From an uncultured Ruminococcus sp. (GTDB lineage: Bacteria > Bacillota > Clostridia > Oscillospirales > Ruminococcaceae): a stretch of 5,851 nucleotides of DNA. A program made the translations under genes and the position numbers. Of this stretch, positions 4,280 to 5,851 are shown piece after piece. The DNA is taken from assembly GCA_900551505.1 (NCBI GenBank), contig URWK01000092.1, forward strand, positions 1-5,851, written 5' to 3'. Each line of letters opens with the position of its first letter. The first letter of the stretch is position 1. The notes under the pieces were generated by a model. It had not been told where the DNA came from and made no database searches. It was given only the letters and a program-made list of their open reading frames with translations.

Positions 4280-5738
4280 GCGTATTAAAAGAGCTGTAGC
4301 TGCAATTCTGACAGCTGTTATAACATTAACTGCCGTTTCCGCACAGGGATTTGCGGTTTCCGCATCGGGCAATGAATATAAGACCTGGATGCAGAGTGAC
4401 AGCAGATGGAAAACAAAGCAACTCGGTACAAGCGGTTACACAATGTCTTCAATAGGCTGTGTTGTTACTTCTCTTTCCATGCTTATAGTTCACGCAGGAG
4501 CAAGAGATGAAAATAATTTCAATCCGGGTGTACTTTGCGATTTTCTCAGTGCAAACGGAGGATTCGACAGCACAGGCGGTATTTACTGGAATGCACCGTC
4601 AAAGCTTATTGACAGCTTCTCATATGTAAGCGGCGGAGCTCTTACAGGTTCTCAGGAACAGAAAGTTGCCACAGTGGCATCATACATAAATCAGGGTTAT
4701 TATGTTCTCGTTGCGGTAAACAACGGCGGACACTGGGTAGCAGTTGAAGGCGTAAGCGGTAATGATATTAAGATGATGGACCCTGCCAAGTCTTCCACAA
4801 GTCTGTTTTCTTCATACAGTGCAAGCGGTGTTTCTCAGGTCAGAGTCTTCAAAGTAGGCAATTCAACACCTGCACCCGTTGTAACAACACAGGCTACAAC
4901 GGTTACAACTCCTGCACCTGCAACAACAGTTACAACAACCACCACACCTGCACCGGTTGTTACTACAACAACTACTACAACCACACCTGCACCGGTTGTT
5001 ACAACAACAACAACTACTACTACAACTTCAGAAGAACCGGCATGGACAGATACAGAACCGGTTACAACAACTACTTCTGAAGAACCTGCAACACAGAAAC
5101 CCGAATACAGACCGGAAACCACAACTACAGAAGAACCGTCCTGGACAACCGCAACAGAACCTGTTCAGACTACAACAACAGTTCCACAGTGGACAGCACC
5201 TGCAACAACTGAAACAACAGTTGCTTCAAAGTACACAACAGGAACATATCTTATACTTGACGATATGAACCTCCGTGCGAAGCCTGACGACAGTTCAGAA
5301 AAGACAGGTCTTGTAACAGGCATGGTTGAAGTTCCTGTAATCAGCGTTTCAGGCGACTGGGGCAAGGTTATATTCAAGGATATGGTAGGCTGGATTCATC
5401 TCGGATATTCCGAAAAACTCAGTGATACTGTTAAATATCCTACAGGAATTTACATGACAAATGCGAACCTTAACTACAGAAAGGACGCTACAGTCAATTC
5501 CGATACATACGGCATTATTCCGGCAGGCACAACAATAACCGTTATTGAAGTAAAGAACGGTTGGGGCAAGATTACATACAAGAATCAGACAGCATGGTGC
5601 AGCCTTGAATATGCGGATTATCAGACCGCAAACATTTCCACACTTTACGGTTCAATCACAGATAATGCTGAAAATATGTCATTTGACCACTGCAAAGTTT
5701 ATGCAGATGTTTCAAAGCTTATCACAATAAAAGCTTAA
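4275..5738 (+). CDS. Secreted C39-like cysteine peptidase with Thr-rich linker and two SH3b domains
   Basis: A 487-residue exported protein. Residues 1 to about 30 form a signal peptide (MKRIKRAVAAILTAV, cleavage probably after an Ala around 23-30). Residues 34-195 fit the C39/papain-like Peptidase_C39_2 fold: W38, SDSRW, then GC62-x2-TSLSM with the likely nucleophile Cys62, GH153WVAV with the likely His, and MMD169P with the likely Asp. Residues 198-322 are a Thr/Pro/Glu-rich linker. Two bacterial SH3 domains follow at about 323-378 and 391-447, each with NLR/NYR near the start and a W-G-K/I pattern. SH3b domains commonly bind peptidoglycan, so a cell-surface or wall-associated enzyme is likely. 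Its substrate (wall peptide, bacteriocin or other protein) is not evident. The 40-residue tail matches no dockerin, choline-binding or sortase motif that I know. Cys442 and Cys473 might form a disulfide. The ATG follows AAAGGAA by about 11 nt. Confidence 0.88.
   Translation: MKRIKRAVAAILTAVITLTAVSAQGFAVSASGNEYKTWMQSDSRWKTKQLGTSGYTMSSIGCVVTSLSMLIVHAGARDENNFNPGVLCDFLSANGGFDSTGGIYWNAPSKLIDSFSYVSGGALTGSQEQKVATVASYINQGYYVLVAVNNGGHWVAVEGVSGNDIKMMDPAKSSTSLFSSYSASGVSQVRVFKVGNSTPAPVVTTQATTVTTPAPATTVTTTTTPAPVVTTTTTTTTPAPVVTTTTTTTTTSEEPAWTDTEPVTTTTSEEPATQKPEYRPETTTTEEPSWTTATEPVQTTTTVPQWTAPATTETTVASKYTTGTYLILDDMNLRAKPDDSSEKTGLVTGMVEVPVISVSGDWGKVIFKDMVGWIHLGYSEKLSDTVKYPTGIYMTNANLNYRKDATVNSDTYGIIPAGTTITVIEVKNGWGKITYKNQTAWCSLEYADYQTANISTLYGSITDNAENMSFDHCKVYADVSKLITIKA
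4866..5240 (+). repeat. Thr-rich linker with tandem Thr-Pro-Ala-Pro-Val-Val-Thr-Thr units
   Basis: This codes for residues 198-322. TPAPVVTT occurs three times, plus a TPAPATT variant, followed by runs of 5 to 9 threonines written mostly ACA/ACT/ACC. Later units are of the TTSEEPA and TTTEEPSW kind. A 23-nt identity at 4941-4963 and 4980-5002 gives a local 39-nt (13-codon) tandem period. Such linkers act as flexible, possibly glycosylated spacers in exported proteins of ruminococci. The DNA is prone to length changes by slippage or recombination. Confidence 0.85.
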
Positions 5739-5851
5739 TTTGAAAGATACTTAAAACGAAATATATTTTATTTGAGGCGACCCCCCAAAAACGGCCGGGG
5801 CCCAAAAATTAATAACGGCCCGAAAAAAATTTTTTTGGTTTTTTTTTTTTT
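5739..5851. other. Gene end and low-complexity contig edge
   Basis: After the stop codon about 40 nt of ordinary AT-rich spacer follow. From 5781 on the sequence breaks into homopolymer runs of C, A, G and T with GGCC fragments, ending in a T run. A terminator is expected here but cannot be recognised, possibly because the sequence is unreliable. Confidence 0.6.

Noticed and set aside
4835..5122. Minus-strand Val-rich frame opposite the Thr linker
   Set aside because: Antisense of ACA/ACT threonine codons gives valine-rich translation; this is composition, not a gene.
5781..5851. GGCC-rich palindromes as a terminator or repeat
   Set aside because: They sit within homopolymer-rich, probably unreliable edge sequence and form no clean stem followed by a T-run.

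Overview
The window looks like a contig from a low-GC Gram-positive anaerobe of the Clostridia, most likely a Ruminococcus-type member of the Oscillospiraceae. The evidence is the AT-rich spacers with consensus sigma-A promoters, strong AGGAGG ribosome binding sites, the four-cysteine form of S18, a RING/zinc-ribbon membrane protein of a kind frequent in gut Clostridia, and a secreted protein with a long Thr/Pro linker like those of ruminococcal extracellular proteins. The genus is an inference from style, not from a marker comparison. Both ends (about 1-103 and 5781-5851) are homopolymer-laden and are probably low-quality contig edges.

Left half, minus strand (2805 down to about 105): prfB (release factor 2), then the rpsF-ssb-rpsR operon (ribosomal protein S6, single-strand DNA-binding protein, ribosomal protein S18). 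prfB has its own promoter. rpsF has a perfect-consensus promoter (TTGACA, 17 bp, TATAAT) and a structured leader of about 100 nt that probably binds the S6:S18 complex for autoregulation. The operon ends in a clear rho-independent terminator just after rpsR. prfB here has no programmed frameshift site, so it lacks the usual RF2 autoregulation.

Right half, plus strand (2864 to 5738): two genes. The first, divergent from prfB, encodes a predicted membrane protein with an N-terminal prokaryotic RING-like zinc domain, a second zinc ribbon and three or four membrane segments; its function is unknown. The second encodes an exported protein with a C39/papain-like cysteine peptidase domain (Cys62, His153, Asp169), a Thr-rich linker of about 125 residues and two bacterial SH3 domains, consistent with a cell-wall-associated enzyme. 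Its 461-nt upstream region carries repeated TGTWAH half-sites, including one that fits the WalR (YycF) consensus. That site lies just upstream of an extended -10 promoter with no good -35, and a long leader with two hairpins follows.

Most of the window is ordinary core genome. The parts worth a second look are the rpsF leader, the frameshift-free prfB, and the regulatory region plus domain architecture of the exported peptidase-like protein. I found no phage, transposon, CRISPR, tRNA or rRNA, and no convincing sign of a new multi-gene system.
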